NCBI RefSeq assembly: GCF_000472525.1 | Contig: NZ_AWZT01000002.1 | Coordinates: forward strand, 327-64,326 | Direction: 5' to 3' | Origin: Paraburkholderia dilworthii | Lineage (GTDB): Bacteria; Pseudomonadota; Gammaproteobacteria; Burkholderiales; Burkholderiaceae | DNA length: 64,000 nt | Shown here: positions 43,649-52,864 of the stretch, in pieces | How positions within the stretch are numbered: position 1 is the stretch's first letter | Layout: every line of letters begins with the position of its first letter | Made by a program: the position numbers and the translations under genes | Notes under the pieces: generated by a model | Seen by the model: only the letters and a program-made list of their open reading frames with translations | Told to the model about the DNA's origin: nothing | Database searches by the model: none

Positions 43649-44587
43649 TCAAGCCGCTTCAGCGGTGTACTGCGCCGGCACGCTCTGCGCATCTGCTTGC
43701 GGATTTGCCAGCGCGTTTGTCTGCATATAAGCCTGCAGATACGCCTCGAATTCCTCCTTCACCTCCGGATGGCGCAGCGCGAACTCCACCGTCGCCTTCA
43801 GATAGCCAAGCTTGCTGCCGCAATCGAAACGCGTGCCGAAGTAGCGATACGCGAGCACCTGCTCCTCGGTGAGCAGCGACTGCACCGCATCGGTCAATTG
43901 AAGTTCGCCGCCCGCGCCAGGCTTGAGCGCGCGAATGTGCTTGAAGATGGTCGGCATCAGCACGTAACGGCCCACCACGCCGAGATTCGACGGCGCCTTG
44001 TCCGGGGCCGGCTTCTCGACGATGCCCGAGAGCTTGATCACATTGTCTTCCCACTCGCGGCCATCCACGACACCGTACGAACGGCTGTCCTCGCGCGCGA
44101 TGGTTTCGACGCCGATCACCGAGCTGTGGTAGTGATTGAACGTATCGACGAGCTGGCTCATGACGGGCTTCGAGCTATGCAGCAGGTCGTCGGCGAGAAT
44201 CACCGCGAACGGACTCTCGCCCACCAGCTTCTCTGCGCACAGCACCGCGTGACCGAGGCCGAGCGCTTCGGCCTGGCGCACGTAGAAACAGTCGACGTTG
44301 GCCGGTTTGATGCTGCGCACGAGGTCCAGCAGCTTCTGTTTGTTGCGCGCCTCGAGCTCGGCTTCGATTTCATACGATTTGTCGAAATGATCTTCGATAG
44401 CGCGCTTGCTGCGGCCCGTTACGAAGATCATCTCGGTGATGCCGGCGGCAATCGCTTCTTCGACGGCGTACTGAATCAGCGGCTTGTCGACGATAGGCAG
44501 CATTTCCTTCGGACTTGCTTTGGTAGCCGGCAGGAATCGTGTCCCGAGGCCCGCTACGGGAAACACGGCTTTGGTGACTTTCAGCAT
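43649..44587 (-). CDS. galU: UTP--glucose-1-phosphate uridylyltransferase (GalU / BceT-like)
   Basis: The protein has 312 aa. It makes UDP-glucose for exopolysaccharide. The nucleotide-binding motif AVFPVAGLGTRFLPATKASPKE is at the N-terminus, followed by DKPLIQYAVEEAIAAGI, GLGHAVLCAE, DLLHSS as the metal site region, and GGELQLTDAV. A Gln/Ala/Asn-rich tail of about 25 residues follows. I start at the ATG at 44587; another ATG lies nine bases upstream. Its place next to the bceS- and bceR-like genes matches bceT of cepacian clusters. The upstream region is AT-rich. Confidence 0.92.
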   Translation of the reverse strand: MLKVTKAVFPVAGLGTRFLPATKASPKEMLPIVDKPLIQYAVEEAIAAGITEMIFVTGRSKRAIEDHFDKSYEIEAELEARNKQKLLDLVRSIKPANVDCFYVRQAEALGLGHAVLCAEKLVGESPFAVILADDLLHSSKPVMSQLVDTFNHYHSSVIGVETIAREDSRSYGVVDGREWEDNVIKLSGIVEKPAPDKAPSNLGVVGRYVLMPTIFKHIRALKPGAGGELQLTDAVQSLLTEEQVLAYRYFGTRFDCGSKLGYLKATVEFALRHPEVKEEFEAYLQAYMQTNALANPQADAQSVPAQYTAEAA

Positions 44588-44869
44588 GATAGGCATTCCC
44601 AGATCGGTTAGAAATTGGTGTTCGCGGGCATGGCGGCCGCTCAACGTCGCGACAAAGGCTAACAAAAAAGCCACACGAGATCACGCGTGAAATTTCTCAA
44701 AAATCGCTTAATAAAATCGATTGATGTGCGTTGCCCCGCATGCCAATAGGACAGGCAACATTTACTTTGAAAAATCGAATTATTTTTAGACGTTTCAGAA
44801 AAATTTACTCACGCCGCTTATCGCCGGCTGCCCTCTTGTCGGCTGACAGGCGCCCGGCGCATCAGGCTC

Positions 44870-45025
44870 TCACGGGCGGGCTTCCTCATTTTCGTCGAGT
44901 TGCGGCAGCTTGCCCGAATTAATGCGGTAACGTCGGATCGGCTCATTGCGCAGCGCCTCGCGATAAGCGGAGGCGGCGACGAGGATCAGTAGTACGGCGA
45001 TGCCGGCAAGCAAATGCAGGTTCAT
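44870..45025 (-). CDS. Small membrane protein, 51 aa
   Basis: The frame begins ATG with AGAGGTG 6-8 bases upstream. The protein starts MNLHLLAGIAVLLILVAASAYREA, one membrane helix, followed by a charged tail LRNEPIRRYRINSG and an acidic Glu/Asn end. It lies between galU and the divergent acyltransferase gene in the exopolysaccharide locus. The family is unknown to me. The ribosome site, the clean helix and codon use support expression. Confidence 0.6.
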   Translation of the reverse strand: MNLHLLAGIAVLLILVAASAYREALRNEPIRRYRINSGKLPQLDENEEARP

Positions 45026-45260
45026 GACTTCACCTCTCATCAGGAGAATCCGTGCTGCAAATTAGCACGACAAAAGCGATAAATAATTGTTCGCTTCATC
45101 TGCTGGTGCGCAATTACAATTGGTCACAAAACGGACTTTCAAAAGAAATCGCCATTGATTTTTTATCCATTTTTTGCGCGCACAGTGCACTAGCATGTGA
45201 TGCACTGCGCGCGGACGGCGCGCGAATCCGCCTTGCACCACTTCGAATAAAGGACCGCGC

Positions 45261-46466
45261 ATGAGCGACTCAGCACTGGATGCCGCCGGCTCATCCCTGC
45301 CCCTCTCTCCAACTCGTACGCCCGCCGTGCCGCGCGCGCAAAGCGACGCACGCGCCGACAGTGCCGGCAAGGAGCATGTGATCGACGCAATGCGAGGCTT
45401 TGCCGCGCTGCTCGTCGCGTATTTTCACTGCCGCCAGATCGAATGGGTCGGCATGCAGGCTTTTCATCAGAACGCGGGGCATTCATTGGGCCTGAATACG
45501 ATTGCTGCTTATCTGACGTTCCCGATTGCATGGGGATCGGCGGGCGTGCCGATTTTCTTCGTTATCAGCGGCTACTGCATTCATCGTAGCGGCGCACTAC
45601 GGCTCGCTAACGATCCGGCTTACAGGCTCGCCGCAGGCAATTTCTGGGTGCGCCGCTTTACGCGCATCTATCCGGTACTGCTCGCGGCATTGCTGCTGAC
45701 ACTCGCACTCGACTGGTTCAGTCTGCAACTGCCGCCGGTGAGCCACAAGATTCGCGAGATCGGCGTAGAGGCGTTTCTCGTTAATCTCTTTTCGCTGCAA
45801 GGGGTGGCCGGCAAGACATATGGATCGAACGGCGCGCTATGGACGCTTTCGCTCGAAGTGCAGTTCTATGCGATCTATCCGCTGCTTTTTGCACTGCGTC
45901 GACGTATCGGCATGACGTCCGTGCTCGCGATCGTCGCCGTGGTCAATGTCGTTTCGGCGTATGTGCTGGAACGGCATGACATTCAGTTCTTCACGTCGTA
46001 CTGGTTTTCGTGGACGCTTGGCGCGTGGATTGCCGATGCGAAAGCCCGGACTGCGCCGCGAACGCAATCGTCGCGTTGGCTCTATGCACTTGCCGCGGCA
46101 TTCATCGCGCTTGGCTGCGCGGCGTTTCACTTCGGCCAGTACGGCGCGTTCCAGCTGTGGGCGATCGGGTTTGCTTTCTATCTCTACAATGCGCTCGAGC
46201 GCGGCAACGGCGACCAGCGCGACGGTTGGGGCTTGCGGCTTCTGTGGCGTTTCGGCGACTTCAGTTTCTCGCTGTACCTGATCCATCTGCCGATCTTCGT
46301 GCTGCTTTCGTCGCTGCTGTACCGCTCGTCGTTGCAGATGTCGATCTGGCCGTCCTTCGGCTATATGCTGGTGGCCGTGCCGGCCGCGTATGTGTTCTAT
46401 CGGCTCGTCGAACTGCCGGCGATGAAGTGGTCGGGCAGTTTCAAGCCGAAAAGCGCGCTCAGGTAA
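45261..46466 (+). CDS. bceS: Acyltransferase family 3 membrane protein (BceS-like)
   Basis: The protein has 401 aa and about ten membrane segments. The OafA/NolL-type signatures are HVIDAMRGFAALLVAYFHCR with the active-site His, VPIFFVISGYCIHRS, RRFTRIYPVLLAALLL, and LWTLSLEVQFYAIYPLLF. A polar N-terminal tail of about 37 residues precedes the first helix. Such proteins O-acetylate surface polysaccharides from acetyl-CoA. Position between GalU and the tandem glycosyltransferase matches bceS of the cepacian cluster. An AT-rich stretch lies upstream (45026-45260). Confidence 0.85.
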   Translation: MSDSALDAAGSSLPLSPTRTPAVPRAQSDARADSAGKEHVIDAMRGFAALLVAYFHCRQIEWVGMQAFHQNAGHSLGLNTIAAYLTFPIAWGSAGVPIFFVISGYCIHRSGALRLANDPAYRLAAGNFWVRRFTRIYPVLLAALLLTLALDWFSLQLPPVSHKIREIGVEAFLVNLFSLQGVAGKTYGSNGALWTLSLEVQFYAIYPLLFALRRRIGMTSVLAIVAVVNVVSAYVLERHDIQFFTSYWFSWTLGAWIADAKARTAPRTQSSRWLYALAAAFIALGCAAFHFGQYGAFQLWAIGFAFYLYNALERGNGDQRDGWGLRLLWRFGDFSFSLYLIHLPIFVLLSSLLYRSSLQMSIWPSFGYMLVAVPAAYVFYRLVELPAMKWSGSFKPKSALR

Positions 46467-46475
46467 TAGCGATAA

Positions 46476-46511
46476 AAAAACGGAGCGAACGTCCATGACG
46501 TTCGCTCCGCT
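46476..46511 (-). terminator. Intrinsic terminator between bceS- and bceR-like genes
   Basis: CGGAGCGAACGT and ACGTTCGCTCCG form a perfect 12-bp stem (46483-46511) with a 5-base loop. Seven T follow on the minus strand, so it ends the leftward flippase-glycosyltransferase transcript. Confidence 0.8.
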
Positions 46512-46667
46512 GCGCCAAACGACAGGAACCGGCCGAGTCCAGCTTACCCGGGTCAATTATTTCTCGTGTGACCGGCGTTTCTCGCTACGCTTTTCAACCG
46601 GGTTCTCAGCAGCATGCATCTTTGCCCTAACTCGGCGGCTCAGGCGCGGCCCTTCGAACCGCGCACT

Positions 46668-49133
46668 TCACGCGCGAGCAGCCTTGCCACGACCCGCCAC
46701 ACGCTTCAGGATCCGCTCGACGCTTTCGACATAGTTCGCCGTACCAAACCGGTTCAGCGCCGTCCTGTAGCCGTTTTTGACGAGCTTAATGCGCAGTTCG
46801 TCGTTCGAGCGCAGTTCGGCTAGCGCGTCGGCCAAGGCATGCGCATCGCCAGGCGTGCACAGCACGCCGTTCTCGTAGTCGTCGATAATTTCTAGCACGC
46901 CACCCGCGCGCGCGGCCACCACCGGCCGCTGCGCGAGCATCCCTTCGACGATCACGCGGCCGAATGGCTCGGGCGTGATCGACGTATGCACGACCGCGTC
47001 GACCGCGCACATGCAGGCGGGAATATCGTGCTGAAAGCCGAGAAAATGTACACGCCCGCCGAGATCGTGCGCGGCGACGAACGCATGCAGTTCGATCTCG
47101 TACTGGTCCTCGCCGAAGAGCGGCGCGCCGACCAGCACCGCGTGCATGTGCGGATTGAGCACCAGCGCCTGCAGCAGCACGTGCTGCCCTTTCCAGCGCG
47201 CGAGGCGGCTGAACGAGCCCACCAGGAATGCATCGTTCGGCAGGTTCAGCCGCTCGCGCAGCACGGCTTGCGGCGTGTCGCGCAATGCGTCGAACGGCGC
47301 GGCGCAAATGCCGTTGAACACCACGTCGACGCGTTTTTCGTCGAAATGCGTGAGGTCGGCGAACGCGCGCGCCGATGCGGCCGAATTGGCGATCACGTGC
47401 GTTAGGCCGAGCCGTGCGCACCATTTGATGATCGCGAGCTGCTTGCCGCCGAAATGCTCGGGACTCACGATGTCGCGCAGATGCCAGACCACCGGCCGCC
47501 TCGCGAGCTTGCCGGCGACCGCTCCAATCACCATCGCGCGCTGGGTGTTCGCATAGATCACCTGCGCATTGCGCGCGCGTCTGGCCGTCGCGCGAACGAG
47601 CGACATCAAGCCCTTCAACGCCTGGCCCTTCGGCAACGAACCGCCCTGCTTGCGCACATTGCGCAGTGCGCCCGCGTCGAGCACCTCGACACTGACACCC
47701 GCTTCGTCGAGCGCCGCGCGGAACGGGCCGTCGTCGAACAGCACGACTTCAATGCGCGAGCGCAAGGCTTTCACGATTTCGAGCAGCGACAGCTCCGCAC
47801 CGCCGAGCACGCCGCTTTGATCGACGGCGAGAATGCGCGGCGTGTTTGCGGCAAGCTCCGCTTTATACGGCACGTACGGAGGGAGTGTCGCGTTGCGCAG
47901 CGCCGGCACCGAAGCCCCCACATGCGCGAAAAAGCGTTCGCGGAAGTTCGCCTCTGAAAAACGCTCTGCGTTCGCACGGCAGTCGATTGGCGAAAAACGC
48001 TTCACGTGTCCGTCGAAACGCTCGAGGGCGGCGATGATCGACTCCGCACTCTGCTCGTCGAAGAACATGCCGGTGGGACGCGACTCCGACAGGTCGCGCA
48101 CCGTTTCGAGCGCACCGCCCTTGCCATACGCGATGACAGGCGTGCCGCAGGCCTGCGCCTCGACCACCGAGATGCCGAAGTCTTCCTCCGCGGCAAACAC
48201 GAAAGCCTTCGCGCGGCTCATCCGGTCCTTCAGCACGTTAAACGGCTGATAACCCATGATTTCTACGTTCGGCCCGGCCTTCGCGCGGATTTTCTGCATG
48301 TCGGGACCGTCGCCGATCACAACGAGTTTGCGCTCGGGCATACGCGCAAATGCCTCGACGATCAGATCGATCTTTTTGTACGGCACCATCCGCGAGGCCG
48401 TCAGATAAAAATCGTCCTTCTGCGTGCATAGCGTGAAGGCTTCGACGTCGACGGGCGGAAAAATCACCTGCGCATCGCGCTGATAGACCTTCCTGATGCG
48501 CCGCGCGATGAAATCGGAGTTGGCGATAAAGCCGTCCACCGAATTCGACGTGCGCGTGTCCCAATTGCGGATGTAATGCAGAATGAGCCGCGCCATTGCG
48601 GACTTCGGGCCGCTTGTCAGCTTCGACTGTTGCAGGTACTGGTGCTGCAAATCCCACGCGTAGCGAATCGGCGAATGCACGTAGCTGATATGCACCTGAT
48701 CCGGCCCGGTGAGAATGCCCTTGGCCACCGCGTGGCTGCTGGAGATCACCACGTCGTAAGCGGACACGTCCAGTTGTTCGATTGCGAGCGGCATTAACGG
48801 CAGATAGGTGCGGTACTTGGTGCGCGCGAGCGGCAGCTTCTGAATGAACGACGTGGTAACGGGCTTGCCGCGCAAAAAGCTGCGGTCGTCGAGAAAGTCG
48901 ACGAGACTGAACAGGTCCGCGTCCGGGAAGCACGCCACGATCTGTTCGAGCACCTTCTCCGCGCCCGCATAGGTAACGAGCCAGTCGTGCACGATGGCCA
49001 CGCGCACGGGTTTATCGCCGCGCGATGCGGCACGCGGCGGCGACGCCTCCAACGCCGCAACGGCGGTCGGTTCGGCCTGGGCGCTGCGCGTTGGAACTTG
49101 CAGCACGGCTTCTTCAAGGACTTCGTGGTTCAT
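46668..49133 (-). CDS. bceR: Tandem glycosyltransferase with two GT4 domains (BceR-like)
   Basis: The protein has 821 aa. The N-terminal half is a GT4 enzyme (VRVAIVHDWLVTYAGAEKVLEQI, YVHSPIRYAWDLQHQYL, FVFAAEEDFGISVVEAQACGTPVIAYG). The C-terminal half is a second one (ILAVDQSGVLGGAELSLLEI, VNANTQ-like region, VVHTSITPEPFGRVIVEGMLAQRPVVAA). Each half has its own acidic EX7E motif. Fused bifunctional transferases of this type add two sugars in cepacian assembly. The ATG overlaps the flippase TGA (ATGA). It is the last gene of its leftward operon. Confidence 0.88.
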   Translation of the reverse strand: MNHEVLEEAVLQVPTRSAQAEPTAVAALEASPPRAASRGDKPVRVAIVHDWLVTYAGAEKVLEQIVACFPDADLFSLVDFLDDRSFLRGKPVTTSFIQKLPLARTKYRTYLPLMPLAIEQLDVSAYDVVISSSHAVAKGILTGPDQVHISYVHSPIRYAWDLQHQYLQQSKLTSGPKSAMARLILHYIRNWDTRTSNSVDGFIANSDFIARRIRKVYQRDAQVIFPPVDVEAFTLCTQKDDFYLTASRMVPYKKIDLIVEAFARMPERKLVVIGDGPDMQKIRAKAGPNVEIMGYQPFNVLKDRMSRAKAFVFAAEEDFGISVVEAQACGTPVIAYGKGGALETVRDLSESRPTGMFFDEQSAESIIAALERFDGHVKRFSPIDCRANAERFSEANFRERFFAHVGASVPALRNATLPPYVPYKAELAANTPRILAVDQSGVLGGAELSLLEIVKALRSRIEVVLFDDGPFRAALDEAGVSVEVLDAGALRNVRKQGGSLPKGQALKGLMSLVRATARRARNAQVIYANTQRAMVIGAVAGKLARRPVVWHLRDIVSPEHFGGKQLAIIKWCARLGLTHVIANSAASARAFADLTHFDEKRVDVVFNGICAAPFDALRDTPQAVLRERLNLPNDAFLVGSFSRLARWKGQHVLLQALVLNPHMHAVLVGAPLFGEDQYEIELHAFVAAHDLGGRVHFLGFQHDIPACMCAVDAVVHTSITPEPFGRVIVEGMLAQRPVVAARAGGVLEIIDDYENGVLCTPGDAHALADALAELRSNDELRIKLVKNGYRTALNRFGTANYVESVERILKRVAGRGKAARA

Positions 49134-50596
49134 GCGCTTTTCCTCGGATTCAGTCGCAACAGCAGTGAACGCGCTAGATCGCGCAAGGCGGGAGTCATCG
49201 TGATGGACCAGGCGATGTTCGCGCCGACCATCAATACGCCGGCGACGATCGCCATAGCGAGGCCCGGCAGGAAGCTGGAAAGCCAGAGGCTGGCCAGCAG
49301 GAAAGCGAGGTGGGCGAGCATGTCGAGTGCGATCTGTCTCGCCCGGATTGCCGACAGTCTCAACAGCACCACGTAATCGAAGAGCGCGCGGCCGGCCACG
49401 GTCACCGCCGCGCCGGTCAGGCCGAAATGCGTGATGCCGAACCACAAAGCCCCTGCAAACAAGGGCAATTCGAACAGGCCCACGCGCGCGGCGGTGGCAG
49501 GATTGACCTGCGACTGGATCAAAATTCGCGTGACGTTGGCCTGGCCCACGAGCCATACCGCGACGATCATGATGCGTCCCACGGGTGCCGCGACGGTCGC
49601 GATTTCATTGCCGACCCAAAGATGCAGGAACGGTTCGAGCACGAGCATCGCGATTAACGCGACCGGCGTGAACACGCCGTTGAGAAATTCGAGCGACTGT
49701 TGCGTGATGGTGTCGGCGTCCGCACGGCCCACGGCGGACAGCCGTGGAAACAGCGTGCGCACCATCGCCGTGGGCACGATGTTCAAACGCGTGACGAGGT
49801 TTTGCGGCACCGTGTAATACGTGACGAAGCGCGCGCCGAGACTCGTGCCGAGCATCACACGGTCGAGCGATTCGGCGATCATGTTGGTGACGCTCGCAAT
49901 CAGCATCCAGCCGCCGAAGTTGAAGAGTCCCTTCGCGACGCCGAGTTGCGGCGGCAGAATACTGCGTATTTCAAGCACTTTTAACGCGGACCGGCCAAGC
50001 AGGATCGCAGCGAGGATGCGTGCGAACACCGCGGCCGCCAGCACATTCTGCAAATTCGCGCCGAGCCACAGCGCTGCGCCGAGCGGCAATAGCTGGAACA
50101 GGAATGTGCCGATCGTCTGATTCGTGTTGTAGATGCCGAAGCGTTCAGCGCCGTTGATTGCGCCCGCGAATACCCACGAGACGTTAGCAATGGGAATCGC
50201 CACCGCGAGCCACGGCAGCGCCATGTACACCTCATGCTGCAGTTCCGGCGAAACCTTCGTGAAATACGCGGTGTACAGGAACGCGCCGAAATAGATGATC
50301 AGCCCGCCGATCACACCGGTCGCGAGATTGAGCCAGGTCGCGCTCCAGAACACGCGCGCGCTTTCGCTCTTGTCGCCCGACGCGCGCGCCTTCGAGATGT
50401 GATTCTGCGCGGCCATGCTCATGCCGAGATCGAGAATTCCGAAGTAGCCGATCAGCGTCCACACGAGGCTGATCACGCCATAGCGCTCGACGCCGAGCAG
50501 CCTGATATACGACGGCACGGTGACGAGCGAGACGAAAGTCGGCAGCACGAGACCGAAGAAATTGATCGCTACGTTCTTGAGAATGCCTTTGTCCAT
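49130..50596 (-). CDS. bceQ: Polysaccharide flippase, Wzx/MOP type (BceQ-like)
   Basis: The protein has 488 aa and about twelve to fourteen membrane segments. It opens MDKGILKNVAINFFGLVLPTF and has the RLLGVERYGVISLVWTLIGYFGILDLGMS motif of polysaccharide transporters. It would move lipid-linked repeat units across the inner membrane. It lies between the secreted propeller protein and the tandem glycosyltransferase, with a 4-bp overlap to the latter. Confidence 0.9.
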   Translation of the reverse strand: MDKGILKNVAINFFGLVLPTFVSLVTVPSYIRLLGVERYGVISLVWTLIGYFGILDLGMSMAAQNHISKARASGDKSESARVFWSATWLNLATGVIGGLIIYFGAFLYTAYFTKVSPELQHEVYMALPWLAVAIPIANVSWVFAGAINGAERFGIYNTNQTIGTFLFQLLPLGAALWLGANLQNVLAAAVFARILAAILLGRSALKVLEIRSILPPQLGVAKGLFNFGGWMLIASVTNMIAESLDRVMLGTSLGARFVTYYTVPQNLVTRLNIVPTAMVRTLFPRLSAVGRADADTITQQSLEFLNGVFTPVALIAMLVLEPFLHLWVGNEIATVAAPVGRIMIVAVWLVGQANVTRILIQSQVNPATAARVGLFELPLFAGALWFGITHFGLTGAAVTVAGRALFDYVVLLRLSAIRARQIALDMLAHLAFLLASLWLSSFLPGLAMAIVAGVLMVGANIAWSITMTPALRDLARSLLLRLNPRKSA

Positions 50597-50662
50597 CGGA
50601 TGCCCTGGGTTCGACTACGATTGCCTGTTTTCTCTGTCATGCGTGGTGTTGCCGACGAGCCG

Positions 50663-52864
50663 TCAAGGTTTCCAGCGGTACATCAGCACCTTGCCGCGCG
50701 CGTCTTCCTCGACGAATATCAGGTACTCGCCGTTGCCGCGCTTCGCAGCGCTGATGCCGTTCGGCACATCGACCCAGCCGGACGCTCCGCCCACTTCGGG
50801 TCCGGGCCGGATCACGCCGAGTTCGCGGCCGCTGTCCTTGTCCCACACGTGCACCGCGCCCACCGGTTCCACGCCGAAGATGTATCGCCCCTCGACCGTG
50901 AGGCCGATGATCGTCGCGATGGGTTTGCTCTGTGTCTGCCACGGCAGCGCGATCGAATAGCGCTGCACCGGCTTGCCGCTCGACCATTTGTCGTAGCGCA
51001 CCAGCACGCGGCCCACTTCCTTCCAGAAGCCGCGATCGACCGGCGTGTCGGGCGTATAACCGCTCACATACATCGTGTCGGTGTCGGGCTCGTAGATCGC
51101 GCGATGCAGTTCGGTAAACGGTTGCGGCACCGGGTACTGCGTGAGGTCCGAATACGAATAGACGGGGTTGCCCTTCGAATCCAGACCGCCGAAGCGGAAG
51201 CGGTAAATGCCCTTGGTATCGCGCGTGCGCCAGATGTCGCCGGCGGTATCGACCCACCATCCCCAGCCGCCCGCGAGCTTCGTGCCGCTCGTATTGAGTG
51301 CGAATTCGTCGGTATTGAATTTGCCGTCGCCATTCGCGTCGCGCCAGATCCAGTCGCCGCCTGGCGGTGCATTCGGCACTTTGGCGACCGCGCGCTCGCG
51401 GCCCGCGATAAAGCCCGATGGAATCGCCGTTTCGCCATCGCGTTGCGGATCGAAGCGATAGATCTTCAAATGGTCCGCATACATGTCCGTCAGATACAGG
51501 AACGTGTGACCCTTCAACTTGCGGACGATCGGCAAGCCCGGATACTGGTCGGTGTGAAAAACCGGATCGTCCGGATATCTGAATCGGTTAGACAGGAATC
51601 CGACATATTTCCAGTCCTGTCCCGCGGGCTTCGACAAATCGAGCTCGAAGCGTTTGTTGCCCGTATACACGCTGTCGGGCCGCGACGGATCGATCCACGC
51701 GCCGTCGACGAAAAGCAGTCCCTGCACGAGCCAGTTCTGCTTGCCGTCAGGCGCGTAGCTCTCGAGCGTCGCGCCAAGACCGGCGCCGATCGGCTCATAA
51801 CGCGGGCCGATGCCGTTGGTCGATACGTAGACGTTGCCGCGCGCATCCACGCCCACGCCTGTGAGTCCATTGAAACGCTGCGGTCCCGGTCTTCCGGCGA
51901 CGCCGCTGAAAATGCCGCCGCGCTCGCCCAGCGAGCCGGATTGCTCGTAGCGGCCATTGGTCTTGCTGAAGAACAGCACCTGCTGACGCGGGCCGTTATC
52001 GGCGATCAGAACGCGGCCTTTCGCATCGACGGCGATGTCGACCGCGAGCGTACCGGCGGGCAGTTCAAAGTTCTCGTCGATACGCTTGCCGCCCGGCGTG
52101 TAGTGCTCGACATGCGCTGCGCGGTCGTTGCGCGTACCGCTCAGCAGCCACAGCGTGCCGTCGGGCGCAAGCGCGATGCGGCCAGGCTCGTGCACGCTCC
52201 ACGTGGCTTTCTGCTGCATCGACTCGGCGTCGTACACCTCGATGCGATCGCGCGCCGTGTTGGCCGCGTAGAGCGTGGTGTCGCTCGCCGCAAGTCCGCC
52301 GATCTCGGCGCTCGTGCCGGTCGGCACTTCGTTCATCATCAGGAAGCCGGCCGCGAGTTGCGCATGCGGGTCGGCAGCTTTCGCAGCGGGCTGAAACGGT
52401 GCCGCGCGCTTTGGATCGGCGATCTGCCGGCGCGAAATGCCGAACCACTGCTTGCCCTTTGCCGGCCATACGCCCTGCTCGACCAGCCGGCCTTTTTCAT
52501 TGCCGACTGCGATCGCGACGAACGCATACTTGCGATTGATCGCAATTGCGTTGCCGCCGCTATTGCCCCAGCCATGCGTGCCGCCCGCGAAGCCGAGCAT
52601 CTTGCCGTTTTGGTAAACACTCGCTTCCGCGCCGCTTTCGTCCCACGGCGCATTCGTATAGACCTTGCCGTCGGGCGCGACGGCAATCGCGGTGATGTTG
52701 ATCTGCGTCCACGTGCCGTCGCCGAAGCCAAACGTATTGCCGATCCATGATGTCTTCGCGTCCAACGCCGTTTCCGCGCGAGCCGTGAAACTGGCCGATG
52801 CTGCAGCCAATCCGACGACGCACGCGAATACCGCGAGCCAGCTTTTGAACGTGAAACGGGGCAA
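50663..52864 (-). CDS. Secreted beta-propeller protein of the exopolysaccharide locus
   Basis: The protein has about 733 aa. A TTG start at 52864 is chosen since GGAGGA lies 6 bases before it and a good signal peptide follows (FKSWLAVFACVVGLAAASASFTARA). The mature protein has NHL/SMP-30-like repeats (ITAIAVAPDGKVYT, GRIALAPDGTLWLLSG, AVDIAVDAKGRVLIADN, GVGVDARGNVYVSTNGIG). An EF-hand-like loop, DANGDGKFNTDEF, lies near residue 520. It sits upstream of the flippase in one leftward unit. A role in polymer binding, modification or export is possible; no catalytic residues are recognised. Confidence 0.78.
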   Translation of the reverse strand: MPRFTFKSWLAVFACVVGLAAASASFTARAETALDAKTSWIGNTFGFGDGTWTQINITAIAVAPDGKVYTNAPWDESGAEASVYQNGKMLGFAGGTHGWGNSGGNAIAINRKYAFVAIAVGNEKGRLVEQGVWPAKGKQWFGISRRQIADPKRAAPFQPAAKAADPHAQLAAGFLMMNEVPTGTSAEIGGLAASDTTLYAANTARDRIEVYDAESMQQKATWSVHEPGRIALAPDGTLWLLSGTRNDRAAHVEHYTPGGKRIDENFELPAGTLAVDIAVDAKGRVLIADNGPRQQVLFFSKTNGRYEQSGSLGERGGIFSGVAGRPGPQRFNGLTGVGVDARGNVYVSTNGIGPRYEPIGAGLGATLESYAPDGKQNWLVQGLLFVDGAWIDPSRPDSVYTGNKRFELDLSKPAGQDWKYVGFLSNRFRYPDDPVFHTDQYPGLPIVRKLKGHTFLYLTDMYADHLKIYRFDPQRDGETAIPSGFIAGRERAVAKVPNAPPGGDWIWRDANGDGKFNTDEFALNTSGTKLAGGWGWWVDTAGDIWRTRDTKGIYRFRFGGLDSKGNPVYSYSDLTQYPVPQPFTELHRAIYEPDTDTMYVSGYTPDTPVDRGFWKEVGRVLVRYDKWSSGKPVQRYSIALPWQTQSKPIATIIGLTVEGRYIFGVEPVGAVHVWDKDSGRELGVIRPGPEVGGASGWVDVPNGISAAKRGNGEYLIFVEEDARGKVLMYRWKP

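Noticed and set aside
50234..52750. Plus-strand open frame of 838 codons
   Set aside because: It is antisense to the flippase and propeller genes, reads as Arg/His/Ala-rich sequence with no family signature, and arises from high-GC third-position bias.
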